Positions 23,978-33,730 of a DNA stretch of 64,000 nt are shown here, in pieces. Made by a program: the position numbers and the translations under genes. Within the stretch, counting starts at the first letter, position 1. Every line of letters begins with the position of its first letter. Source of the stretch: Litsea cubeba (Eukaryota > Streptophyta > Magnoliopsida > Laurales > Lauraceae); the NCBI GenBank assembly GCA_012931725.1, contig CM022948.1, forward strand, positions 49,109,661 to 49,173,660, read 5' to 3'. The notes under the pieces are model-generated. The model did no database searches. It had not been told where the DNA came from and worked only from the letters and a program-made list of their open reading frames with translations.

Positions 23978-24316
23978 ATTGTATAAACTAATAAATCCCA
24001 TGACATCATGGAAGGAGTGACTTCTACGTAAAGTGATAAACTACCCCATGTAAAGTGAATGCTCTTCTATGGCCATTATCTCCTGATTTCCCGATCGACT
24101 TGTAAAGTCTGAGATGATCTTGCAAGTGAAAAGGAAAGGAGAGCTAAAGAGGAAAGTGACTTTAACTTTTTTTTACATTGGGATCCCGTAATATCATCGG
24201 ATCTTTTTAAGAATATGAAAAAAACTAAGTTGACCATAGTCAAGTAACCCGGTGACATTATTTGAATTTCAGTAATGAAATTGGAAAAATAGGATTTAAG
24301 GAGGATTAATATGTAA

Positions 24317-25154
24317 AATCCCCACCCTACCAATTTTCTTGTGCCCAGTTCAGATGCCCATGTGCTTGAATGATGGAGCATGGCTAATAACCCCTTTGTT
24401 TGAATGGAATTCTACGTCACCTCTTCCCACTTGTATGAGCTTTCTTGCAGCGTGTGCGACCTTCCTTCCCACTTGAGTGGGCTGCTTTTCTGTGTGTATG
24501 CGGGCTCTCTCTTGGGTCGCAGGTCCCTTGGTTGGGGTAAAAAAAAAAGTTATTGTTTTGAGTTTGAAACAATTGTCGTTTATGTGGCAATGAAATGTAC
24601 TAACTCCAAACAATACAGTGCATGCTCAAGTCACTTCTTTTATGGGTTACTTGAATACATGCCAATCAAAGGAAAGAGGCGAATGAATGGGTGGGTTAGA
24701 GTAGTGGCGGAGCCAGGACTTTCTTCCAGTTGACTAACAAGTGCAGAGCCAATTTCTTTTAGAGGGGACTGAAATTGTTTTTGTATTTATAATTTTTTTT
24801 CTTGTCATTTTAATATCTATTTTTTCATAGTTTTTTTTAAAAAGAAATGAAATTCTATTTGAAAATAACTAAATGCTTTTAAAGACATAATTTGTCAAAA
24901 ACTTTAAGAATGGTTAAAATACAAAAGTAATATAGCTTACCATAATGAACCCAAATTGCTCAAGATAATCATTTACTCATTTTGGACTAAGAATTGTATC
25001 TCACTCGAATTAAAGTGGGGCCCATGCTAGATTGATCACTTTAAACAAATCCATCCATAATTAATTAATAAACTGATTAGTTAGTTATGATCGTTTAATG
25101 TGACGCAATTAATGCCTGTTATATATGTGAATGATTTAAAATCCATTGATTGAT
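24317..25154. other. Unannotated spacer with SINE-like and hAT-end-like remnants
   Basis: 24410-24550 resembles the 3' half of the SINE at 12954 and ends in an A-run. GTAGTGGCGGAGCCAGGA at about 24710 looks like a lone hAT terminus. Neither has a partner or duplication, so no element is called. Confidence 0.3.
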
Positions 25155-25414
25155 TACTTATAAGGCAAAATTAGCGAAAGGTCCCTATAAGTCAATGTTT
25201 CCAGCCTCCAGTTCAAGGAAAAACTTTTTAAGGCCTATGGTCCAAGCAGCTAGACTTTTTCCAGCCTTAGGTCCTTGCATCCACATGATCTCATTTTTTA
25301 AGACTAAATTGCCCTTCCAACCATTTTAGGCAGATCTTCTTTTGCAATGAGCCTAGGTTTGCTGGGTGGGTTTGGATTCTACAAAATGCCTATCTCCTCC
25401 TCCCTCACTCAGCC

Positions 25415-26014
25415 ATGGCTAGATCTCTCCTCCTCGTCATCCTCCTCGTCCTCTCTGTCTCCGGCTACGGCGGCTCCAACGCTAGAGCAGAAGCTCCGTC
25501 CACGAAATCTCCAGATCTGAGATCGAGATCGCACAATAATCTGAGAACTCGGACTGACCACAGTCGCCGTCCATCAAATCAAAGGCTGTGCACGGTGATC
25601 AGAATTTCGGCCATCGAATCAGATCTTGGAAGATTGGGCAGAGGATCCCTCACTACCGGTTTTCATTGTCGTTGCTGGGCTCGGAGCCGAAGAAGACGAC
25701 TGCTACTTGCGCAGTCGAATCACCATCGTCATCTAGGTTCTGGGATTGATCTGCATTGCCCATCCCAGCCGCAGCCGCACCGGGATCGATCGCCGCAAGT
25801 CGCCGGAGACTACCGTCATCGCCGCCGTCATCGTCTCGCCAGTCAGGCCGCATGCCATTGTCATCGGAGAAAACCAACGCAGGAAGGAGAGTGGGTTGGG
25901 TTCTCTGTTCTGTATCAGAGAATAGAGACCGAAGAGGAAGAAGACCGTCTCAGGTCCCAGGTCTTGGGTCGGTTCCAAGTCAGGTTCGACCCGCCTGCTT
26001 CTGAAGCCCAATAA
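25415..26014 (+). CDS. Unrecognised 199-codon reading frame in Mutator-like element A (possible captured gene fragment)
   Basis: I do not recognise the product. The first ~26 residues (MARSLLLVILLVLSVSGYGG...) have the Leu/Val-rich core expected of a signal peptide. The rest is rich in Arg, His, Ser and Pro and looks like a GC-rich segment read out of its original frame. The latter part (from about 25800) has a homologous but rearranged counterpart in element B at 31630-31900, whereas the signal-peptide part does not. So the 5' piece may be a separate capture. No evidence of expression beyond an open frame. Confidence 0.3.
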   Translation: MARSLLLVILLVLSVSGYGGSNARAEAPSTKSPDLRSRSHNNLRTRTDHSRRPSNQRLCTVIRISAIESDLGRLGRGSLTTGFHCRCWARSRRRRLLLAQSNHHRHLGSGIDLHCPSQPQPHRDRSPQVAGDYRHRRRHRLASQAACHCHRRKPTQEGEWVGFSVLYQRIETEEEEDRLRSQVLGRFQVRFDPPASEAQ

Positions 26015-26149
26015 TAGTTGAAGGGTCTCCCAGGTCACGGGTTGATTCCAGGTCCGGTCCGACCCAACCTGTTTCTCACTCTGATTTTGTCTTTTGTCAA
26101 ATTCCGTGGAGGACCGACATCTCCTCAGTGATCGCTTTTGGCTCTGTTT

Positions 26150-26870
26150 GTCTCTTTTGTCAAATTTATTTGAGTTTTTGTCAAATTTATATGAGTTTTG
26201 TTCAAATTTATCTATTTTCTGTCATATTTATCTGAGTGTTGTTCACATTTATCTGTTTTCTGTTATATTTCTTTGTGTTTTTTGTAAATTTATCTGAGTT
26301 TTTTTTTTAAATTTATATGAGTTTTTGGTAAATTTATCTGAGTTTTGTTCAAATTTATCTGTTTTCTATCATACTTATCTGAGTGTTGTTCAAATTTTTC
26401 TATTTTCTGTCATATTTCTTTCTACTTTTGGTAAATTTATCTGATTTTTTCAAAATTTATCTGAGCTTTTTCGCAAATTTATTTACGTTTTTTGAAATCT
26501 ATATGCTTTTTTAAATTTATTTGCGTCGTTTGAAATTTATTTGTATCTTTTCAATTTTATTGCGTTTTTTGAAATTATTGCATTTTTTAAAAATTATTTT
26601 TGTTATTTTAAATTTTTTTTTATTTTTTGAAATTTTCTTTGGATCTTTTGATATTTATTTGAGTCTTTTGAAATTTATTTATATTTTCTGAAATTTATTT
26701 GGATATTTTGAAATTTATTTGCATCTTTTTAAATTTATTTGCGTTATTTGATTATATATTGCTTTTTTTGACTTATTGCATTTTTTGAAATTATTTCATT
26801 TTTTAAAATTTATTTTTTAGTTATTTTGAAATTTATTTGTGTGTTTTTAGAATTTATTTGAAAATCTGGG
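26150..26870 (+). repeat. AT-rich array of AAATTTATCTGAGTTTT units (element A)
   Basis: Diverged units of AAATTTATCTGAGTTTT and variants follow one another with variable spacing of roughly 20-35 bp. Later units degrade to AAATTTATTTG. The same motif builds the array in element B. Confidence 0.85.
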
Positions 26871-27083
26871 GATTCCATTAATCATGGGCAATTAAATGTT
26901 AGTTGGCCATTATTAATGGGATATCCCACCAATCATGGGTTATGATTTACAGAAAGGGTAAACTAAACATTTAAGGTATGAAAAAGTGTGGGAGGGACCT
27001 TTGGCTCTATAACTTTTTTTTGTGGATCTAAAACCATAAAGTGAAATGTTTAGGGACCTGTCGCCAAATGCCCCTACTTATAA

Positions 27084-27713
27084 TATTTTGATGGGTCACG
27101 ATTCTTGCAATAGTATAGATGATTGAGAGCATACCACTGATAGCCATTTACTAATGTTATAAAAAGATGAGAGAATAAGCACTTTCACCTTAATTGGTTT
27201 CCCTAGATTTTCATCCAATAAGAGTTAGCCCCACTATAAGATTAAGCACAAAATATTTTTGATCATATCAATAAGGTGGGACTAACTCCTATTTGAATAA
27301 AATCTGGGGTCAACCAAACTAAGAAGAGCAACTGAATTTTTAACAGCTTGCATTTCTAATGAGATTATCTCCTTACATTTTGGAGAATGATTTACTTTGC
27401 TCTCTTGCAACTATAAGTGAAAGACAAAAGTATACTCAAGCACCTTTTAAATTCTCTTTTTATGAAGAAAAAGGAGATGAGTGGGCCAATATTGTAAGGG
27501 ACCATAAAATTCTTGAAACTACTACCATGAATTCAAACACCATCCAAAGTTGAGTGGGGGCAGTTTGCTCTACTCGACCCCCCCTCCCTCTGCCCCCTAG
27601 TTAGCACATCCATTAGGAGTAACTCAAATATCAATCTAATTAAATAATTTTAACCCTTAAGCTTTATATTGTGTAAATTTGTTGTGATAAAACCCAACAG
27701 TTACTTATGTCTA
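27084..27713. other. Unannotated spacer
   Basis: AT-rich; a 64-codon frame at 27359-27553 has no recognisable feature. Nothing called. Confidence 0.4.
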
Positions 27714-27751
27714 GACCAATGTCATTTTTTTTTTGGTAAATAGATATTTCA

Positions 27752-28905
27752 TTAAAAAGCACAAGAACAACAACATAAAGGAGAAAACAGTTCACCCCTA
27801 GACAAAAGGATACTTGAGGCCCATTTCCAGTCTACATCCTGTCTACTAGAAAAGCAAAATTTAGCAAGCCTATGAGCATGCTCATTTAGAGCCCTAGGGA
27901 TAAATTCAAAGTCTACAAAAAGAAATAAGGAAGCCAAAGATTTAATGTCTAGAATAATTGAGTTAATGGACCAATCAAGACCTCCTTATCAAAGCAAAAA
28001 CCACTTCTTGAGCGTCCGTCAAAACACGAAGCCTATCAAAACCATTCTTCCATGTGACGTCCCGGAGTCCCACATCGACTATAGAGAGGAAAATGATTTG
28101 GATTATATGTAGAGTTTACACTCTTACCTTACATGAGGCCTTCTGATGGGCTGAGGCTCATCAAAAATAAAACCGTGAGGCCCGTGGGCCAAAGCGGACA
28201 ATATCATGCATGCGTGTAGGGTGGGGCGTTACAAATGGTATCAGAGCCGACTCTCGACTAGTTCGAGTGTGGGTCCCCTGTCGTGGTCTGGTGCAAGTGG
28301 GCGGGTTTCCATGTGGGCGGGTCAAGAAGGCTGGCAGGCTATAGGGGCTAGCAGGTTACTGCACAGGGACGTGCAACCCTAAGGGAGTGGAAAGTGATTG
28401 GGATTATATGTAGAGCTTACACCCTTACCTTGCATGAGGCCTTTTGATGGGTTGAGGCCCATCAGAAATAAAACCGTGAGGCCCCTGAGCCAAAGCGGAC
28501 AATATCATGCATGTGTGTAGGGTGGGGCGTTACATTCCTAGCCTTTTCTAGAGCAGCTAATCGCGTCGGGCTCCTTCGAAGAGACAACTTTGGGCCCTTG
28601 GATAACACCTGCATCAACGATGACATCATTTAACATCATAACGAAACCAAATGAGGCATAGCCTTCCTTTTTGCCTTAAAGGCAGCATCCGAGAAGATTA
28701 TAATATCATCTTTGCTCGAGATCCCTAAAGGATCTAAGGAGAGTTTCAAATCTCTTTTTAAGGGAATGTCCATATAGTGGCATGTGGGATCCTTTAGCAT
28801 CTTATGGACTAATTCGGTGATCTTAGAGGGATTTAATGATTGACCTCTATGAATAAAGTCATTTCTAGCATTCCATATAGTCCACCACATGGAAAGGATC
28901 CACAT
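27752..28905 (-). pseudogene. LINE-2 RNase H domain relic (interrupted by TRIM-2)
   Basis: At 28636-28905 the frame reads WTIWNARNDFIHRG and then FSDAAFKAKRK, the start of the RNase H-like domain that closes plant L1 ORF2. The end of the domain, FIPRALNEHAHRLAKF, is at 27860-27915. Between them lies TRIM-2 at 28053-28534, with frameshifts on both sides. The enzyme would degrade RNA in the RNA-DNA hybrid. Confidence 0.75.
28053..28534 (+). mobile_element. TRIM-2: second copy of the TRIM family, 3' LTR truncated
   Basis: Seen: 5' LTR of 181 bp (28053-28233), TGGTATCAGAGCC primer site at 28236, and a short core related to TRIM-1. The 3' LTR at about 28390-28534 lacks its first ~36 bp and the adjoining polypurine tract. 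Flanks TTCCA and TTCCT are a near duplication. It sits inside the RNase H domain of LINE-2, so it inserted later. Confidence 0.9.
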
Positions 28906-28908
28906 TTT

Positions 28909-29525
28909 TTAGTGAACATCCCCAAGAGGAGGAGTCGGGTGGCCTTGCTCACATGAGATCTTCCACCAATCCATTAAGTCTAAAGGGTGCATAGAATCCG
29001 ATAAAAAACCCTGCGGCAAGCCGAACCGACTCGCTCTAGCAAATTCACACTTCATCAGAGCATGCGCAATCGAGTCCTCCTCTTTTTCATATATAGGACA
29101 TTTGTCATCTGAAGAATAAATCTTAGATTTAATGATGGCTCTTACCGGTACCAACATTCCTGAGATATTTCCAACCAAACATTAGGACCCTTTGAGGAAG
29201 AGGAAGTTTCCATAAAGATTTTTAATTTACCATCGTAAAGGAGGTAGCATCATTATTAGTGCATATCAATCTATAAGCTGATTTAGTAGGAAGTTGTCTG
29301 TTTTTGGAAATGGGCCAAACTCTTTCAATATCCTTAGAAAAAGATCTAGTAGAGATATAGATCTTACCAATATCCTCAATGTCCAGAGGGTTGTTAAAAT
29401 ACTCTTTTAGAGTGTTAGTATCCCAGTCTTTGTTAGAATTCCATAGATCTTTAACTTTAAGATCTGGGTTAATTATAAAAGATAAAGGCTCTCTCAAACC
29501 ATTTTTGGAGGATATCCAGTTACAT
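28909..29525 (-). pseudogene. LINE-2 reverse transcriptase C-terminal and zf-RVT relic
   Basis: The frame at 29222-29497 holds RVWPISKNRQLPTKSAY, matching the W-P...G-FTVKSAY region after plant LINE RT. The frame at 28909-29178 holds CPIYEKEEDSIAHALMKCEFA, the zf-RVT motif (the usual CPIC has become CPIY). The pieces are in different frames and the upstream RT core is missing. Confidence 0.75.
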
Positions 29526-29536
29526 GACCAATGTCA

Positions 29537-31252
29537 AATTAGAATGATTGTTTGCTAAAAAGGGTCAGTTGTTTGTGATTGGATTGCTCAAGTGAAGCGC
29601 ATGTGCAAAAACAAAACAGGGTGTCTGTAGGCTTGGAATATGTAATTTTCCATTCTATAAATAATACATAACACATTTGGAAAAAAAATGACTTGCGGTC
29701 TAGTGGTTCCATTTTGGTAGAAGAACGAAATATTATGAAAAAAGTAAGCGAACAACCTACAGCTGATTGGACTACACCATTAGCCAGACCAAAAATGGGT
29801 TCCACCACTGGACATTATTAACACAAAAGGAATCCATTTCAGCTTAAAGGTTGGCCGCGGTCTCAATGTAGTCTCTAGGAATAAAAATAAACCCCGGCCA
29901 CCCTCCCAAATCGCCTTGGAAGTTGCAAAATGTCAAAAATAATTTTGTTTTTTCTTTTACCCCAGCCAAAGGGGCTAGGACCCAAAAGGAGGAAAGAAAC
30001 CCACATAGACAGGAAGAAAATTCACAAAAGTGGTAAAGGACCCTGCAAAGTAGGAAGAGGTGACGTACCCGTGGTTTGAACCCCGGGCAGCCAAGTGAGA
30101 ACCGACGCTCCTTGTTACTTGGGTAAGGAGCCGTTATTGTCCAAAAAAGATTGTGTTAATAGTTTATTCTTGGCCACCATAAGTCACTTGGGTCGCCTGG
30201 AGGACATGACTTGACATGAATATAAGAGAATCCTCTCTTTTTGGCCTTAGTTACTGCCAAGACTGGAAGATCGTTTCTGCTAGGGAATTAGGGAATTTTC
30301 CTTTGGAGGGGCCTATGCTTATATATATTCCAAAATATAGGGGGATTCTTCAAAATTTCTGGAGGCATGGCCCCCCTTCCCCCACTAATTACTTCCTCCC
30401 ATGCTTTGGTCCCTTGTAAGATCCTGTACCAATAAATATATATATATATATATATCATATGAGTCGGCACAACATTCCTCCAATCCTTCAACCTTAACTT
30501 TGCATCTTTGTTTACAATGAATTGCATGTAGTCTAGTAGTTGAAGTGCCCATTGCTCTCATTATGGTTTGTTTTCAATGAGCCACATGCCATTTACTGTA
30601 AACGACTTCATCTCAGATTCTCTGCCGACAAATAGACCTCTTTATTTTTTCTTCTTTTTATTTATACATGTAGAGACTTGATTTACACAGCCAATTATGA
30701 CCGGTCCATCCCCTATATATTGAAAGACATCCCCCTTTTCTTTTCTTAATTTTTTAAAGGACATCGTGTTTAGCCAAGCTTTACCCCTCCATACCCTTTA
30801 ATTTCTCGTGGTGATTTCTAGGAAGTCATTAAGAGCATGTTTGGTACCAGACAAGGAATTCATAAATCTAATGATTTTTCATATTGGTGTGTATCGATGC
30901 TTATGGCTAAGAATAATAGGATTCGGTGTGTAAATCCACTTAAGTGAGGATTTTCAAATCTTATGGGGGTGATCGGAACTGAAAACCCTAACAAATGAAT
31001 AATTTCATTCGTCCAAATCCTCATGAATTTACAATTGCCAAACATGGATTTATAACAACTAGAGGAACCAAAAATCTTTTTCCTATAGATTTGGTTGCCA
31101 AATGCGACCTAACTCTTCTTTATGGAGGATTTTGATCAGGTACGTGGCACCTATCAAAGCGTGGAGTGTGGGAAGGAAGAAGTAAAATAGGTCGATTATG
31201 TTTACTGTTCTCTTTTGTTTAGTTATAATCCTGTTTTAAATGGTTCTGTGGT
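29537..31252. other. Unannotated spacer
   Basis: No gene recognised. Contains a short (TA)n run near 30436-30455, and at 30060-30150 a tRNA-like GTTTGAACCCC box with a nearby A-run that could be a SINE remnant. Confidence 0.4.
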
Positions 31253-31979
31253 TTATTTTATAGTAAAATTAGCGAAAGGTCCCTATAAGTCAATGTTTCC
31301 AGCTTCCAGTCCAAGGAAATACTTTTTAAAGCCTATGGTCCACTCAACTAGAATGTTTGCAGTGAGAGGTCCCTGAGCCCACACGTTTTTATTTTTTAAG
31401 ACTAAATTGCCCCTGTAACTGACAGCGATAAGATATCTTAATCGCTGCTCTCAGACTCCTCCTGCAAGCAGCGAGGTGCGACGAAGCCTGAAAATTGCTC
31501 TCTGTGGTTCGGTCTCAAAAGGACAAAAGATATCTTATCTTATTTTGACAAGTGGAGGGATTAATATTAAAAAAAATAAGGGGCTTGAAGTTGTTTTCTC
31601 GAGTTTGGAAAGTTGCAAAACCCATTCAAGTTTATGATCGCCGTCATGCCCATCGTCACCGCAGCCGTCGCCGTCTCTTCGCCGCCGCAGCCGTCTCGCC
31701 AGTCCAGCCGCCCTCCCATCGTCGTTGGAGAAGACTACCACAGGAAGGAAGGGGCTGCAGTCTCTACTCTGTAACAGAAATCGAAAGGAAGAAGGAGACC
31801 CTTCCAGGTCGGGTCTGTTGGGTCAGTTCCAGGTCAGGTACGACCCGCCCGCTCCAGAAGCCCAACAGTAGCTGCAAGTCAGGTCTAGGACAGTTCGACC
31901 TGACCTTTTTTGTAGAAGCCCAGAAGCAGTCAGTCCTGCAGGCTGGAATTACTTCTTGATTTTGAGTGGCATACAGATT

Positions 31980-32800
31980 GTGTGATCGATTGAGAAGGAA
32001 GAAGGTCTGTCGGTGTCATTTTTGACAAATATATATGAGTTTGTATGAAATTTATCTGAGTTTCGCGTAAATTTATCTGAGTTCTGAGTTTTTTTATAAA
32101 ATTTATCTGAGTTTTGCGTAAATTTATCTCAAGTTTTGTTGCCTTGGACAGTCTCCGTTGAATTGGATATAGAGCGAGGAAAGGTGAAAGAGAGGAGATA
32201 AAAGAGCTTAGTTGCAGGTTTTACTGAGAAGGGAATTTATCTGAGTTTTTTTAAAGTTTATCTGAGTTTTTGACAAATTTATCTGAGTTTTTGTGAAATT
32301 TATCTGAATTTTCGTCAAATTTATCTGAGTTCTGGACAAATTTATCTGAATTTATGGACAAATTTATCTGATTTATGGACAAATCTATCTGAGTTTTTGG
32401 CTAATTTATCTGAGTTCTGGAATAATTTATCTGAGTTCTAGACAAATCTATATGATCGATTGAGAAGGAAGAAAGTCTGCCAGTGTCATTCTTGACAAAT
32501 ATATATGAGTTTGTATAAAATTTATCTGAGTTTTGCGTAAATTTATCTGAGTTTTGTCAAATTTATTTGAGTTTTGCGTAAATTTATCTGAGTTTTGGCT
32601 ACTTTATCTGAGTTCTGGAACAATTTATCTGAGTTCTAGAAAAATCTATATGATCGATTGAGAAGGAAGAAGGTCTGCCAGTGTCGTTTTTGACAAATAT
32701 ATATGAGTTTGTATGAAATTTATCTGAGTTTTGCATAAATTTATCTGAGTTCTGAGTTATTTTTATAAAATTTGTCTGAGTTTTACGTAAATTTATATGG
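31980..32800 (+). repeat. AT-rich array with a higher-order unit (element B)
   Basis: Units of AAATTTATCTGAGTTTT alternate with GCGTAAATTTATCTGAG and TGGACAAATTTATCTGA variants. A larger segment beginning TGATCGATTGAGAAGGAAGA recurs at about 31982, 32455 and 32652, so stretches of the array have been duplicated in blocks. Confidence 0.85.
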
Positions 32801-32950
32801 TGGAGGAATGACACTGGAAGAAGCACCGGTGTTAATCTAAGCCCCTAGAATCAACTATGTAAATATATAAAACATTCAAAGATAGTGAGTGACCATACTC
32901 TTCTTCAATTGGACCAGGACCGAGGTTCAACAGCTCTATCTCAGAAGATG

Positions 32951-33672
32951 TGTTAGAATATAAAAGGTAAAAAAAAGTCAAACGGCTGACAAGTTAACGT
33001 CCAGACCGTCCCGAGGCAGAATCATACCTCACTATAGCGAGGATGATCCTCGCTATAGTGAGGGTACGCACTGAGTCACAGTTGGTTCCGGACTCTGTGT
33101 TAAAGTTTGAGAAAGACTCTTTTTCTAAGTGGATAATTACAAGGAGTCTTAAGCACGAATTAAGGGTTATATATTGGGTGTTTCTCACAGCCCAAAAAGA
33201 CAGAAATCATCTCTCAAATTCTGAATTAGTGATTTAATTGAGAGAAATTTTCTTTAGAGATTTTTAAAGAGTTGTGCTGCCAAGTACTCTAGAGAGCCAA
33301 GTTTCTTCTGCATCCCTTGTAGAAGATCATCTTCTTGCGTAGAAGATTTGAGGAGTCAAGCGCTGGATATGTTGCAATCAACGGTGTAATGTTGTTGAAG
33401 CGTGATGCGACACAAGGTAACTTCAGTCTTTAGATAGGGGATATCTAGGGAAGAAATCTGAGTTTCTTGTAATTGCGAGATTCATAGTGTTTGATTAGAT
33501 CCAGTACGGATCGGTGGTTTTTTACCCGGTTTGGGTTTTCCACCTTAAATTTGGTGTCCTTTTGGTGTGTGCTTGTGATTTTATTTTCGCTGCGTAGTTT
33601 ATTATTTTTTGCACACTAGTGGATTGATTTATTGAGTAGACCAATCTAGATATCTCAAACCCCAAACCCTCA
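32951..33672 (+). repeat. Gag-only element 5' LTR
   Basis: 722 bp, TGTTAGAATA ... CCCTCA. Contains a 17 bp-arm hairpin at 33027-33063 and a TATA-like TTATATATTGG near 33167. Confidence 0.9.
33027..33063. repeat. LTR palindrome (17 bp arms, 3 bp loop)
   Basis: CCTCACTATAGCGAGGA, TGA, then its reverse complement. The 3' LTR keeps only a 16 bp palindrome CCTCGCTATAGCGAGG at 35958-35973. Short LTR palindromes are known in Sireviruses. Confidence 0.9.
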
Positions 33673-33730
33673 ATTGGTATCAGAGCGGGTTACACTAATT
33701 TACTGTGTTTGATCTAAAGAGATTTCTAGA

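Larger units (their letters stand above)
22318..24316. mobile_element. Old inverted-repeat element hosting two miniature elements
   Basis: Seen: the left arm at about 22325-22560 is an inverted, diverged copy of the right arm at about 24085-24312 (shared landmarks ACATATTAATCC, CTGAAATTCAAATAATGTCA, AAGATCATC). The ~1.5 kb spacer holds the hAT miniature element and the Mutator-type miniature element. No coding sequence. The class is unknown, and I found no convincing target duplication. Confidence 0.5.
25164..27074. mobile_element. Mutator-like element A, non-autonomous, with captured GC-rich sequence
   Basis: Seen: a perfect 9 bp duplication TACTTATAA (25155-25163, 27075-27083). The ends GGCAAAATTAGCGAAAGG and (reverse strand) GGGGCATTTGGCGACAGG match at most positions over ~22 bp and share GCGA-AGGTCCC. 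No transposase. The left half is GC-rich (25415-26060) and the right half is an AT-rich array. The same ends, GC-rich block and array recur in element B. This looks like a Pack-MULE-style element, a Mutator-like element that has picked up gene sequence; the capture is inference. Confidence 0.85.
27725..29525 (-). mobile_element. LINE-2: 5'-truncated L1-type LINE, split by TRIM-2
   Basis: Seen: an 11 bp duplication GACCAATGTCA (27714-27724, 29526-29536). The 3' end on the minus strand is an A-tail (plus-strand T-run 27725-27734) after TTAATGAAATATCTATTTACC. The minus-strand coding relics fall in L1 order. A variable-length duplication, A-tail and missing 5' end are standard results of target-primed reverse transcription. 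TRIM-2 accounts for 482 bp of its length. Confidence 0.88.

Noticed and set aside
24700..24740. hAT-like terminus GTAGTGGCGGAGCCAGGA
   Set aside because: No opposite end and no 8 bp duplication found, so no element can be delimited.
30034..30155. SINE-like segment with GTTTGAACCCC box and A-run
   Set aside because: No clear A box and no flanking duplication; too weak to call.
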